Origin: Phalacrocorax aristotelis
Taxonomy: Eukaryota; Chordata; Aves; Suliformes; Phalacrocoracidae
Assembly: GCF_949628215.1 (NCBI RefSeq)
Contig: NC_134276.1
Span: 11,063,690-11,127,689 of the forward strand
DNA length: 64,000 nt
Direction: 5' to 3'
Position 1 is the first letter of the stretch. Every line of letters starts with the position of its first letter. This document shows positions 48,067 to 61,609 of the stretch, piece after piece. A program made the translations under genes and the position numbers. Below the pieces are notes generated by a model. That model did no database searches, was not told the origin of the DNA, and was given only the letters and a program-made list of their open reading frames with translations.

Positions 48067-50127
48067 ATAATAATAGTCCTGATACGAATAGTTTGTATTC
48101 AACCTTTTGTCAAATTATATTGGTTCAATCGTGCTTGTAATTTCCTGAAAAAAATAAGATTTTTTTTTTTTTTTAATAGGGAAAGTGGCTGAATCAGGCT
48201 AGAAATAATTTTGTTTGCAGAAATCATAATGTGAAGTTAGGTCATTAAAAACTAATGCGTGTCACTGAATAAGAACTCTTACTGCTTTTTTTCCCCCCGG
48301 TTTTATATGTGAGGGAATTGTCGATTCCCCTCCCCCCCAATTAAGGGTTATATTTATGACCAAAGGATATTTTATCAGATCTTTTGCGATAAGTTGTCTC
48401 TTCAGTCAATGTACCATGCCATAAAATTGAGTAGATACAAGATCAGACTTCTGATTGTTTAGCTGTCATAAAAAAACTTCTGTGGGGAAAAAAGAAATGC
48501 AGTAACAGCAGTAAGACCTGAAGCCATTTACCCCACTTTCATCATCCTTAATTAACTTAAAATCACCCTGGACAATCCTCGAATAACGTGCAAAAGTGGC
48601 ATCTGATAGATGGAAATTATTAAGAAACTTTCAGCCGTCCTCTGGGAGTATGCCTCAGTGCTTCTGTGTGCTTAAGGCTGCCAAAAATATCCCTAGTAAT
48701 TCTCAGACTCTTTTGGCAGATGAAGGCAGAATGACTGGTTTTACAACAATCAAGATCAGATGGTGGCAGATCTATCATACACTTTTCTATATTAAGAAAT
48801 ACATACACTGGGAAATAAGCTGTGATCGTATGCTCCTTCTCTTTCCGTCGGTTTGTCGCCAGTGAGTTAGTGTTAGCATTAGCTTCTTTGAAAGATGGAA
48901 GACAGTAAAAGTCCAAATCATTCAGTTTCTCTGTGTGCTTTTTATTTCAAATATTCTTAATGCAGTTTCATTGCTGTCTTGGGGCAAAGAAAAAAGTTCA
49001 GTTTCCTCTTTCACCTGCCTAATAATGAGCAACTGTCAGACAAACTTTGATACTTCTGTGGCTTGGAGCATCGGTGGCCACAGAGAAAAATACACTTTTT
49101 TTTGCTAAGTCTTTGTTTTTCAGTGAGAGATGAGCTAATACACTGTTGGCAGGAGATACTGCCTTTGTTCTGTTAAGATGTATCATTTTAGCTGTGGATT
49201 AGTCTTGGAAAACAAAAGAATTTAATTTTCTATCACAACCAAGTGATCTGTGTGAGAAACTGTGGCTAATACCGTGGAGCATTTCTGCTGCGTTTGCAGG
49301 AACAACCTTGGCTCTTTTTGTATTTGCCTGTTTCTTTTGAGGAATTCCTACGCTCTTTTGTTGTTGTCATCATTTTCCTGAGGGTTTTGTTCTTGGAAAC
49401 TACTCTAGAATTTTTCTTATAGTTAGCTTTATCTTCAGGTGGTTTCCCAGTCCACCAGGAGCAATTGGAAACTTGCTTCTGCATAAACTTGAAGTACACC
49501 TTATTTATCCCAGTAAAATTGTATCTCCGTTCATGCTGGAAATGCAAAACCTCCTCTTTTCAAGGTGTGCACTCAATCTTGCCTATGTTCGCCACGAACA
49601 CAGTGATGTGAGTCATCTCCTATTTAAAGATGTAATTTGACTGCCTGAAATGGACAGTAGTATCTACATACAACCTTAATTCAGGATGACCCTTGTTTTC
49701 CTCCCATGTCTTCAGCCAGACTCCATCTCCATTCAGGCATCCTCTAGACCAAGATAAATGAATTGGTTCGGATCTGAAAAAGACTGTGTATGAGGGGTCA
49801 TCCTAGTCTCAGTTCCTTTACGTAGTTTGTTCCAGTGCTACACTTCCCGGCTTGGCTTTTTCCGTATCAGTCTTGTTTACCAGTCTACATATAAGTGAAT
49901 AAAAGGTTTCAAAAATTCCTTTTCCTTTTGGCTGGTGCTGTGTAATATAAGCTATAATTACTTTTCTCTGAGATAAAGAACCCAGGTCTGGATTCAGGAA
50001 ACAGGGATGCTGCGAGAACCCAGACAGTTGATGGTTTATACTAATTATTCGGTAGTCTGTTGATGGGAATGCCTGCCCTGACGTTCCCAGTGTCTGGCCT
50101 GCGTCAGGCTGAGAGGGAATCTCCATG
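48067..50127. other. Single-copy noncoding stretch
   Basis: Nothing gene-like is supported. A T16 run lies at about 48160-48175 and a C-rich run near 48328-48338. Confidence 0.5.
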
Positions 50128-50166
50128 CTTTTTTTCTTCTTCTTCTTTTTTTTTTTTTTCTTCTGA
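50128..50166 (+). repeat. T/TTC-rich pyrimidine tract
   Basis: This is an uninterrupted pyrimidine tract of T runs with four TTC units. On the minus strand it encodes a lysine run inside a chance open frame. On the plus strand it could serve as the polypyrimidine tract for the adjacent acceptor. Confidence 0.85.
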
Positions 50167-50171
50167 TCCAG

Positions 50172-50387
50172 AGGATACCTGCAGGAGGATACCTCCCTGG
50201 CTCTCAGCCGAACCCCAGAGCAGTGCCGTTTTCCTCTTGGTTCCCCTACGCAGTTTGCAAGCCTTCGCTCTGCCATCTCCTTAGCAACTCAGAGCACACC
50301 AGCAGCACAGAGCCACACAGCCCCCGGGGGCTGCAGCTCTCTATTTATAGGGAGTTGAGCCTGGATGAAAATTTCCAGAGAGCTCCA
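50172..50387 (+). other. Candidate 216-nt exon, open in frame, with MEF2-type site
   Basis: The pyrimidine tract and GATCCAG form a strong acceptor ending at 50171. A GTAAGG donor begins at 50388 (upstream exon sequence GCTCCA). The segment is exactly 72 codons in one frame with no stop, entering and leaving in phase 0. The translation starts RIPAGGYLPGSQPNPRAVPF and is rich in Ser, Pro and Leu; I do not recognise it. The segment is also richer in CpG than its surroundings. At 50341-50350 it holds CTATTTATAG, a perfect match to the MEF2 consensus that also resembles a TATA box. It may therefore be regulatory and not coding. Confidence 0.2.
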
Positions 50388-53300
50388 GTAAGGCCTCTAC
50401 AGGAGCAAAAAACTTACGGGTCCTGCTAGAGGATGTGGCTTGGTGCCGTATCTCAAAGCCCTACCCTTCGCAGGATGCTCAGCCTTTGTAGTAAAGCACA
50501 TTCACTCTGATACATAGCAAGGATTTGCTGTTTACATCACTGCTAATTAACCTCTCAAGAATCATCTTCTCTGTAACCCAGGTTAGGAAGTGAAATGCAG
50601 GTGCAAAAACAACAGCCTGGGGTAATATCATGTTGTAACAGGCAAGTCTCAAGTATGATGCCATGTCTGTGGGGTTTTTTTATTTCAGGGGTATGGCTTA
50701 GTGAAATCTTAGAAAACAGGAGATGAAAATATTTTTTCTGAGCTTTGTGGTTAGGTTTTTTTTAATTATGTTTCTTCAGGCTGAATTCTACATTGAAAAC
50801 AAGATTTAATCACTGGTTATATTGCTTAGTGTTGCTCTGCAAAGGTTTATTGATTCAGCATTTCCCTTAGTCATGTGGCTGAGAAATAAAGTAACGGGTG
50901 TGTGCTGGCGCTGAGTGACTCTGAGTATTAAAGAAATAAATGATAATCCATTAAAATGGGGTGGATGATGACCCTCGGCAGGACACCTGCTTTATGTATA
51001 CTGAAGTAAAACTACGAGACACCCATGAAGGAATTCAGTATTTATTGGGAGATAATACCTTTTAGGTGAATCTGAGGAGCTTTTTGGAGATCCTAAAGTT
51101 ACTGTAACTAGTTGTCTGACAACTTTGCACTTTTTTACCTGGACAAAATCATAATTAAAACTTCCATAGGGTGGTGAGTTTTTTCTCCTCTAATCCTTGT
51201 ATCTGGACCTTGTGTACCAGCGTAGGAGAATTTTGTGTCCTGATCCTAGGGCTTCCCTCACAGATTTCCCTCACACCCTACATTCCCTGCCAGTGGCTGC
51301 TAATGGGAAAAGCCTTAGAGGAAACATCACTCTGCTTTTAAAATACTCTTTGATGTCTCAGAGTCATCACTGGAATTGTTCTCCTGGATGCCATGGTGAG
51401 AAAATCATGTCTGCCTTAGACTGGAGGAGCAAGGGAAGTCCAAAGCAACATTTAGCCTACTCCAGTTGATAGGAATGTGGGAATTACATGCTTTTGTGTG
51501 TGCTCGTGGGGGGAGAGGGAGCCTCTACGTGCAAGGAGAACATGGGGAGATGAAGACATGCACTGTATAGGCAGACTGATTGACAGCCCAGCTGGTGCAG
51601 ATCAGTAATTGGAAATTCATTGCACATAAATCTTCTAGTACTTATCGTGAGACATGGGAAGGAGACTATCTGAGCTCTGAAGCAGTTAACTCTTTCAGGG
51701 CTATCTGGGAAGATGTTCAACTGTCAAAGTAGCAAGGCTGTTCAAGCACTCTTTAAAGCCTTCTTTTTATTTTTGTGTTGTAGAGAGAATGCTGGTGGGG
51801 GAAAAGCCACCGTGTGCTCGAAGTGATAGCATTTAGGTGAACAGCCTTAAATATTTAATGTTTATTTCTTTTACAGTGCAGCTTCAGATTGTCTTGGAAA
51901 ATTCATCTTTGTATTTGGTGGTGAACACATTTTTGCCTTTACAAAATGCATCTTGCACATGTTGCCTGCCAATTTCATGTCTGGTTTACCTGATTTGTGT
52001 CTCCACATTGGTGGGCTTATTGTATGTTTGTCCATGTGCCAGAAGACTCTGCAACTGTATTTTAAGAGGTCTGTTCATGTCTAAATATTTATATTCTTTT
52101 CCATGAGGCTGAGACTGATTGTATGTACTAGCAACTTTGTCCCTGCACCCCCCTTCTTCTCCCAGTCCAAGTGTGTTTTTGGTGCATTTTGCCCCTCACT
52201 TGATTTCAGCACTCCAGTGGTTTCCACTATGCAGTTTTGAATGTATAATTGGTTTCTGGTGACCACATTTTTTCTCATTTATTTTGGTCTGCCTCTGTTC
52301 TGTTACACATATTTGTCTCTCCATTAATGTCAATGTGAATTACAGATGAAAAGTTAAGTGTAGATAAATTAGTAACTACGCAAAACGGAAGGTGGCATTT
52401 AACTTTCTGAATTATTTGTGTGGGCACAGGACAGCTAATGAATACCTGAGGATCAGAACAAACGAGCAGCACCAGGATGCAGGGCTCTGCTGTCGATGTA
52501 GTTCAGTGCGGTGGCTGGGGAGGGTGGGGGACTGTACGGGAGGCAGTGCAACCATACTGGCTTTTAACGCCCACTCTTCTGGCAAGTGCTGTGAGTAGAT
52601 GGAAGTGCTGGTTGTGGTTTTGGAGCCAAAAATCATGGTTGCCTCTAAGGGAGCAGTTGTCTATGGACAATAAATAGAAGACTGAATAGTCTGCATCTCA
52701 GTCCATAATGTACTGAGACTTCTCTCGACCCTTAAAATGGTGTAAAACAGTCCAGAATAGTGTTTCTTGCTGTAAAATTACAGTGCTTGGATGAAAGCCT
52801 TCCTTCAAGATGGGCCATGTTCTCTGCTTCACTGCCTGTGGTAACACTTTATTCATTTATGTCGGGAGAAAACCTTTTGTCTTCAGCTGAACAACTTCTG
52901 CTTTCCTTGTGGTGCCCTGCAGAAGCATTACAAGAGGTTTCCTTAAAGGGAAGCACTTGGCTATTTTCTAAGCTCACTTTCAAAGTACTCTGAATTAATT
53001 ATAAATGAGTAAAGCCGTCTGGCTCTTGATTACACAATTGCCTATCCTGGATTCACTGTAATGAAATGTAAGCTGGCCCAATGATAATAAAACGGGAGGT
53101 GCTTTTTCTCCCTCTCTATCTTATGATCTGAGCTATTCTCAGATCTACTGTTCTGACTTCTTGCGGGCTGCAATTTTGTCAGCCTTATGTCTCCTCTCTT
53201 TCTCCCTGCTACCCTATTTTTATTAGGCTTTTCTTTTGGTTGCACTTATGCCCATATCCTGAAAGTAGTTAACATGCATTGATACAGTGCCTTTTGTGCT

Positions 53301-56300
53301 GAACTAACCCAACACATTTTACTTATTTAAAGGATTCTAAGTGCTTGTAGTGTCTAAGTGTTTGACAAACACATAAAAATACACAGAAGTCAAGCACTTA
53401 GCTGCCCTGAGAGGATGGGTTCCCCTCTGTCTCTGCCAGGAACACCCATAAACCCAATTACTCACATAGCACGTAGTTCAGTAACAATTAAACTGAAGTT
53501 TATGCTTTCTATGTGGTGAACCCTGATCTATTGTCTCCATCGTTTGCCACAACATGAACCTCACAGGATATGCTGCGTGTTATCCCATTACTCTGTCTTT
53601 TTCTGCCCTCGTTTTTGTGTAGTGCTGGATGCTGTGCACAGTGGTTCTTCTCACTTTTGTCACATTTTCACTGGGTTTTATTGTCTTCAGATGGGATGGG
53701 ACATGGCTCAGTACAAGTGACATGGACGTCCTTTGCTCTGACATTTTTATTCTGTGTGAAAGAGCAGGAATAATGTTAAGGAGCCATAAAGTCTGGGTTT
53801 GGACTGTAATAGCATTGTATGAGCTAAAGATTCCAATGTGAGTTTTGGAGTACAGGCCATCGAGCCCTAGTGTGCTTGAGCCACGGCACACATGGTGGAA
53901 ATGGTGCTGCTCCTTGCTCTGTCCCTTGGGGCTGTCCTGCAGTGGCTGTCCCAGCCCTGCTCCTGGCCTTTCCACTTGCTGAGGAAGGATGGTTTCAAAA
54001 TGGCTTAGCACAACAGCAACCGTCTTTCCCAAGACGTAACAACAGCAACGTAAATTTGCTTATCCCCTGCTCATCTCCTCTCTTCCTTGTGTTGGTTTAG
54101 GGAGTTGAAGACATGCTAGGGAAATGGATGAAGCTATAAATTTTCATCTCTTCTTAAAACAATAACATGGGATTTTCTAAGGATAATGGATTCTCCTGGG
54201 CTTTGGTTTTATATCGTTACTGGAGATGGTATGGAAGTCCTCCAGGTTGTTGGCTGAGTGTCACCTTGAGAAGTAGACTGTACCTGCTGAGTTACCATCC
54301 TCCCTGCTTGTGGAATTTGAAGCCCACGTTGATGAATGCTGTTTAGTCCCAGAATTACCAGAGAGCTGATACCTGTCTGTCGCTATGACAAACTTGGAGT
54401 CATCTCCATTGAAATTAATTTGGAAGGGGATACCTGTTTCTTTATTATTTTCTCCTTTTACTGGGAGGCTTTTCATTCCTACCAGTCCACCAAGATTAGA
54501 CCATCCCAGTTGCTGTTTTCTAAGAAGGTGCTGCATTTTTTTACCTGGTCCCTTTCAGCTACGTTTGCCAGGACCTCTAGCCCTGAAGTTGATTTTGTGG
54601 TGCATCCACAGCCTTCAGGGCTCATTCCCACAGCTGGTGCTTGGCTTTGATAAAGACATCAGCGCTGCCAGGTTTAACCTCCAGCAACCATGGCAACCAG
54701 CCTTGCAGCCTTTGAAGGAGTAGTCCTAAGCACAAGACTCTTTAAAGACCCATGCAGTTCACTTCAGGAGTCCTCCGCAAAATGGATGGGAATTGTCACT
54801 TGATAGCATTTAGGGAATAGGGCAGAACTCAGAGAACATCTGTTTTGAAGATGACAGAAACTGTCAAAACTGTATGGCAATTACACTAATCTATCCTCTC
54901 CTAATAGCGGGCCCATCAGTCTGGTCATGCTGGAAACCTGTTAGAAATCTATATGGTCTTTCAGAGTGGTTTCTCTATTTATTTTCTTTTCCTTCCTCTC
55001 CAAGGGGTAGCTGAGGCCTGTATAGGCAAATCATAAAATATTAAGTATTTATGTGGGGCTGGGGGAGGAAGCTTTGGTGAGAAAAGCAATACCAAACCAG
55101 TGAAAACAAGGCTTCAGAGGAGAGAATTGTCATTTTGTCTATTTAGTCTAGGACTAATATATCTGAGCTACAGCTTGACCTTCAGGGATGCCACTGAAAT
55201 GGAAAGGTGAGCTCAGTAGTCATCCCCTCCTGGTGTGCCTCAAGACCCCCTACAAGTTGTATCTTACCAGAAGGAGACTCTCAGAAGGGTTGTCCACATG
55301 TAACAGGGAGTGCTTGTGACTACTCTGATGCAATGTATATTCTGAAAATATGTTGATGAGGATTTTGACCGCTTGACCACAGTGATGGGGTTGTGGTGGT
55401 GGGATGTGCCAACACGCTGTGTGCTGGGTTGAGCTTGCTTGCAAAAGATGCTCAGAAAAGTTGCTGCTAAAATAAAACTGGAGGAGGAGTAAAGTATGCA
55501 AGCTTGCAGTGAGCGGGAGACAGAAATCCTAGGCATCTGCAATCTCTTGCCAAATCCATCCATCTCTTTTCCCACATTCTTTCTCCATTTCTGAAGAACG
55601 ATGCTTAGCAGTAACTTTGTCTTCAAAAGTAATAGAAGTGAGCAGCTGTGACGTGGCAGGGTTTTACATTTAAACTGTTATTAGCATGTGTTGGAGGTAT
55701 ATATTCAAGCAAAGTGACACTTAAAATATATTCCACATTGTATGCCAATATTCTATAGAAAGGCCTGACGTATCAGTAACCAAAATTAGCTGTGGAGCCA
55801 TATCATCATATAAGCTGGGTTTTTCTCTGTGGAGTCACCAACCACTACACAGCAATTTACTTAGGTACTAGTAATATTTTTAGTCATACTTATTTTCCCT
55901 CCCCACTATCTGGACCCATATTGTTGGTTTTGCAGTAGACGGTCGCCGGTGTACCCTGACCAACATGGGGGCTCTTTTGGCTGCCTGTTATGATACAAAT
56001 CTCTCTCTGCCTTTGAGCCTGCCTCACCCCCAAGCTGCCAAGCTGAAGCAATGGGGGAGACTTTCCTTGCTGCAGAGGAACTGAAGCATGGTAACTCAGT
56101 CTGCACTGGGAGAGGAAATTGGAAGTGTTGTATAGAAGACCTGTTTGAGAAGAGCGGTCCTGTGTTAGTGCTCAGTGTGAGCAGGGTCAAGGGGTAGGGG
56201 TGGGACATACATCACATAACTAACGCTCAGTAGGGTGGGCTGTGTCAGACTGGCAGCAGCACGGTCCCAGGCTGACCATGCAGCCAGCGGGGCCAGGCAG

Positions 56301-59300
56301 ATGCCCCAGGAGCCATCCTACACTACCTGTGGCTGCCTTGGGAACCACAGCCAAGAACTTAAAGTCAAGTGGTACGAATTTCTTCCAACTTTTTTTTTCT
56401 TTCAGTTCATTCTGGAAGGAGCACCTTCCTCCCCAGTAAATTACAAATATTTATAATGCTGCAGTCAAAAGTGTGAAAAGTGTCCTAGCTAGCTTTAACC
56501 AAGCTTGCCTGAGTGGTTGTGGCTGCCAGAAGCCACGGTAACAGATACTTTATCATGGTATGGTCTGTGGTCAGTGTCTCCTGGATCCTGATTAGATTTA
56601 TGTGGTCTGTGCTGATATTTGTAGCTTCACTGGTGTGAACAGCAATACTGTTCAGTCTAGTTTAAAATTGGTTTAGGTTTTGTTATCAGTGCTGCAGTCA
56701 GATTTTGGATTTAGCATCAACACCTTGCTAGTACAGAGCAAGAGCGTCTCTGGTGGAAATGGTGAGAAATAGTTATTGCTTTTTAAGCTTGTGCTCTGTC
56801 TTATTTCTCAGTACCTTTCTCAGGAGCGTCTGTTTTGTACCCACTGACTGAAGAGTTGAAAGATGTGAAAATTAGATCCAGAAAGATTGTTTGGCCAGTT
56901 GAAATAAAGTGCCTTTATGGTTCGCAGTGAAAATTAGGCACCCTAAAAATATGTCAGAACCCGAGGAAAGCTTCAGGAACACTCTGTGGGTGCTGGTGGC
57001 TGGAGGGATCTCATGTGCACCGTGTACATGCCTGCTGGCCTGTGCACTTCATCGGTGCAAAATTCTGCCAGGATCTGTTTTCATGCTACAAAACTCCCTT
57101 CTGCGGATCTCACCTTCAGAGAGTTTGTTGGCAGCATGTGGGTTTAAACGAGATTTCTCAAATCCCAGTTCATGTGGCGTGGGACTGCCTTGGGAGCATG
57201 GCCACTTTGGCATAGGGTGCAGAGAGCTCGTTGTGCCTAGCTGGCGGGTATGGACACCTCCCGAAGAGCTCGGGCATGGAAGTGGATGCAGTGGGTGCCA
57301 CGGCTCTGTTTGGGTTTGCTGGGCCTCCGTGATGGATGCAGCGTGGAGGTAATCACCCGGCCCCACAGACTGGCAGCTGCACATTACTGAAACCCAATTT
57401 TCAAATAGGAAATTGGCCTTTTATCCTTGGTACTCACTACATAATGGTGCCGAGCATTAGTCAGCTGAACCTGACCGTGGTTTATTGTGCTATTGTAAAT
57501 CATAATTGGCTGACTAACCTTCTCTGATGTTAAGTGCTGTAAAAGGTTGTTTTTCCTTTATTTTACTTTAGTGTTTGTTTCTGCCTTTATGTGTTCTTTC
57601 TGTTTATTCTGCTACTAAAATGTAATTAGAAATTAAAAAGAACAAAGCAAAGCCTCCAAGCCTACTGACGTAGATTAACATGAATCATCATCTCTTGAAA
57701 GTGTGTGTAATCTAAAGCTCTGCAACCTGATATACATCCCCTTCATTTGGTAAATATTTAAAATATCCACAGACATTTTTTCACATTCTTTGAGTAAAGA
57801 CCACGTTACCCTGTGTTCACCCTTGTTTCTGTTTTTAAGTATCAATATTTTGAATCCAGGGTTTATTTAGTTAAATGCTTTTCTTTTTCTTTTGTAATTT
57901 CTAGTATTTATTGTACTATATGAAACCAAATATAAAAGAGAGAAAATCCTACAAATTTATTTGCCTTTTAATAATAAAAAAACTTTATTAGAAAGAAAAT
58001 GTAAGTGACTTTAAACAGAGCCAAAGGCTATAGTGTTTGAGAGCAGTAGAACTGGAGGGTTTAGGTAATGAACAGAGTTGACAATGTCTGTAATAAAGTG
58101 TTACAAATAATAAAGCTGTTACAAAGTGTGTTACACCATATATCTTTACATAGCTATTCTCCCATGTTTCCAATTTCGGTTGTAGGTTCTTGGGGAGCAC
58201 CCAGATAGATTATAGCCCTCCAAAGAGTGTTGTAAATGCTGATGCTTCCCAATATGGTTTTTGCAGGAGAAAAGAGAAAAAACTTCACAGCTTCTACTCT
58301 GGGTTGTTTGGTACTGCCCCATTAGCAGTCATTAGTTCCTGCCCTCAAGCAGTAAATTCTGTCTTCTTTCTCTTTTGGTAGCAGCTCTTTTTCTTTGATA
58401 TAACTTTCCAGCTTGGACTTTTGTTAGGTACTCCCTGCAGCTTCCGCAGAGTTGGCCTTCAAGTGAATAAAGCTAATTCTGAGAACAATGCAAGCATATG
58501 TTCTTCGTCCAAATGATATTAAGTTAAAAGCATGCTGTTCTGTGGATTATGTTTTTAGTGTCATTAGTGTGCCAGCTCTGACGGTGGGTCTGTGTGTTGG
58601 GTGATGCTGGTCTCCGAAGCCTGTTTACGTTGGGTAAGGTGTGAAAGGGCTGTCGTGGGAGAGCACCTCCAGGAAGCACAGGCAGCTCACCAGGGTGTCT
58701 GTGCACGGGAGACCCTTTGTAGGAACCTCTCAGCCAGGTCAGGGCTGGCAATACATCTCTTTTTCCCGATCTCCAGCAACAGCAGGGGTTGTTCTGCTGG
58801 CAGATAGGGACTGGGACCTTCACTGTGGCACTCAAGACTTTTTCTTTTAACCAGACATTAACTGATAACTTGGTCTGATGCTGGTGTACTTGCTTATTTT
58901 GAAGAAGCTTTCTATCCGTTTTCCTTCACAAATATGAGGTGTCCTGTGCAATTCCCCACTGGCTTGAAAAGTCCTACCAAACTGGGACTGTAATTCTAAT
59001 TGTGGAATTATATTTGAGTTATTTTCTAGTAAAATAATGTGAATTTTTATTTGGAATAAAATTAGTCAGTGTGTATCCATGCGGACTTCTTAAGCAGCAC
59101 AGGAGCTTGAAATACCATGAACTGTGCTTTGATTTGTGCTTAAGAGTAGACTAGAATGATGCTGATATTTTTTTTAAGAACAAATAGCTTGACTCAAAAT
59201 ATGTCAAATTCAGTTGCTTATGTTTGAAACAAGAACAGTCTTCACAGTTAAGGTACTTGAAAAGCCTGGAATCGGTGCCCTGCTATTCTCTAGCACTTCT

Positions 59301-59327
59301 TGCATCTCCTTGGGGAGGCAGTTTAGG
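50388..59327. other. Single-copy noncoding stretch
   Basis: No supported gene or recognised repeat is present. The sub-region 57360-57960 is AT-rich with several ATTA/TAAT motifs and low CpG and could be regulatory. Longer open frames at 53580-54032 (minus) and 56909-57352 (plus) read as random sequence. Confidence 0.5.
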
Positions 59328-59405
59328 CTTTCAGTGTTCAAATCATCATCTCTAAATTGGGGATAATAAAGATTTTCTTGGTGCCTGGGAGTGTTGAGAT
59401 GACAG
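59328..59405 (-). mobile_element. MIR-like ancient SINE fragment, minus orientation
   Basis: The plus strand reads CATCATCTCTAAATTGGGGATAATAA followed by a GTGCCTGGGAGTGTTGAGATGA-like stretch. This follows the reverse complement of the MIR core (CTCATCTGTAAAATGGGGATAATAA, then the region with GTTGTGAGGAT). Only about 75 bp can be aligned by eye and divergence is high. Confidence 0.5.
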
Positions 59406-61609
59406 ATCAACTGATGGATCATTTATGGGTTCCAAGAACACTTACAATCCCCTCTGCTGCTGTAAACCTCAACCCTTCCCAAAATGCAGCTACCCGCTGG
59501 ACCTCTTCACCCTGCATGTATTCAGTGGATTATATCCTTATTCAGTGTTTTCCTGGGAAAAAAATTTGATTGCCAGGGTGAGTTTCCCCTGCCTTTAGTC
59601 ACACGGGACTTAAAATCATGAACAATTCTTGACTGTAGTTGTGGGGAAGAGGGCCATTGCTGGGTGCCTGTTGAGGGTATTTCCCTGTTTTCTGCAAGAC
59701 TTTCCTGGAGCCTCACAGCTACCCTGGCTGGAGCTTGGCTTTGTCTCATGCTTTCATGGAAGGTGGACATGTTTTCTGTGGCAGATGGAATGTATATGTT
59801 CTTTCATTCAGATGGGATCCCAAAGAACTTGCCACGTGCTTTGATCCCTTTGCAAAAAGAAGCATTCTGTACAAGGTTGAGGCCACTTTCAGGGAGACTT
59901 TAATCAGTTGACATTGCCACCTAATTTAGAGTAGGGGACTGAAAGGGGAATGCAGTTTTGCAGACTCTGTACCGTCAGGTTGGTATTATCAGCAACCTCT
60001 ATATCTCATTTCAAATCCAGTAGGTTTGCCATACTGCAGTGCTGGGTCAATAATAACTATGAAGCATGAAGATCTGCATCATTTTCAGTCATTTCCTATG
60101 AATGTTTCTGTGTTTTCCTCTCATTCAAATCGCAACCCAGGTTTGCCCTGCTTAGTGCCGTGTTACTCAGGGGTACTTCTTCCTTGACCCTTCTTGCACC
60201 AAAGATTTTTGGCCAGCTAGATTATATTTGTGAAGGCAATACATGTAACGTGTAGGATCTTCATCAAGAATACAGGAGCCTGGAATTACTGTAGCTCAAG
60301 AAAACATGGACTTCATGTGCATAAGCAATTTACCTCCTCTCTTTGGTGTCTGATACCTGTTGGAATGGTTGACCACTGCTCGGGATTTCTGCATTCTCCA
60401 CATTTACCTAATTGTGAAGGATGTTACTAAGCATCGTAAAGAATTTCTGACAGTGTGGCATTTGGAGCTACTACTAGTAGTCGCTAACTAGTAGTATTTT
60501 GTCCTGCTGTTGGGCTTTTTCCTCCCTCAGCTGGAGGGTGAATCATAACCTTAACATTATTTAATTGGAGGCTTTTGAGTTAATTAATTTAACTCTTCAC
60601 TGCCTTTAGTGCTATGGTTTTACGAGTATTTTTAATTGATCTTATTCGTATGGAAATGCAATCTCACATTAATTTAACAAGATGGATTCAAGTCACTGGT
60701 CAACCCAGCTGTTCAATCAAGGATCTTGCTTAGTGCTATTTATTGGGTTTGGTTGGAAGACTACGGCCACCCCAAAAACAGAAAAGGAAAAGCAGCTATG
60801 GGCGGTGAAATCCTGTGTTTGTAGGCAGGTTCACTGATGGATATTGTTAGCTTGGAATTGTCCTAGCCCCAGCAAATAAATATATTTTTATTTCCTTTCC
60901 ACCAAGTTTCACAAACACAAATAGAGATACGGAAAGCAGAAGGGGAGCTCTTAACCTGAGAATTTCAGACCAGTTGGATTTAAGCAAACCACCCGTTTAT
61001 TCTTAGATTAATGGCTTGGAGGCAGACTCTGTCAGTTGTGGACTGTATTGTATTAATCCGCAACGGCAAGAGTTAATGCTAGTAATTGCTTTTCCTCTAT
61101 AGAGAGAGCCTGTAGTAGATTGTTTTTACATGGCGATCTGTGATTGATAGATCAGGGAAAACAGGACCAAAGAAGGTTACTGCCTCCCAACCACTTCCCC
61201 TCCAAACTGAAATAATTTGCAGTTTGTAGGGTGCCTTGTCGCACGTGCTGCAGGGATGAAGCAGTAAACACACTAGGCAGCATTCCCTTAAAGCAGTGAA
61301 CCTCTTACTGCATTTCTTTCTCCAAACCAAACAAGCCATGTTGTTGGGAGTCCATTGAAAACAAGTGTGCTGGTGAAACAGCCCCCAGACCCCTTCAGCA
61401 AACTTCCTGTACGGTCAGGCAGCGGACCTGATGAAAGAGCCTGTTTGTGAACCTTTGGATTCCTTCCATTGATTTGTAAATCCACTTTATTAAAGTACTG
61501 CCGAAGCTAGTGAAATGAGCAACGGATGTTCAGCTTCCATCAAGTTTCTAACAAATATCTGATGCAGCTTGTGTCACTAGCGCTGGCACATGCTTTTTAA
61601 ATTTTTTTT
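59406..61609. other. Noncoding stretch with AT-rich block
   Basis: No gene is seen. The block at about 60540-60730 is very AT-rich and dense in TAAT/ATTA words (for example GTTAATTAATTTAAC and TTTTTAATTGATC) and may be a regulatory element. A 12-bp perfect palindrome ACTACTAGTAGT lies at 60470-60481, with a partial copy a few bases downstream. Confidence 0.45.

Noticed and set aside
49818-50276. 152-codon minus-strand frame with a lysine stretch
   Set aside because: The lysines come from the T/TTC tract at 50128-50166 and the rest has no protein signature.
53580-54032. 150-codon minus-strand frame
   Set aside because: No domain or splice context is recognisable.
56909-57352. 147-codon plus-strand frame
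   Set aside because: It is cysteine- and tryptophan-rich random translation with no domain.
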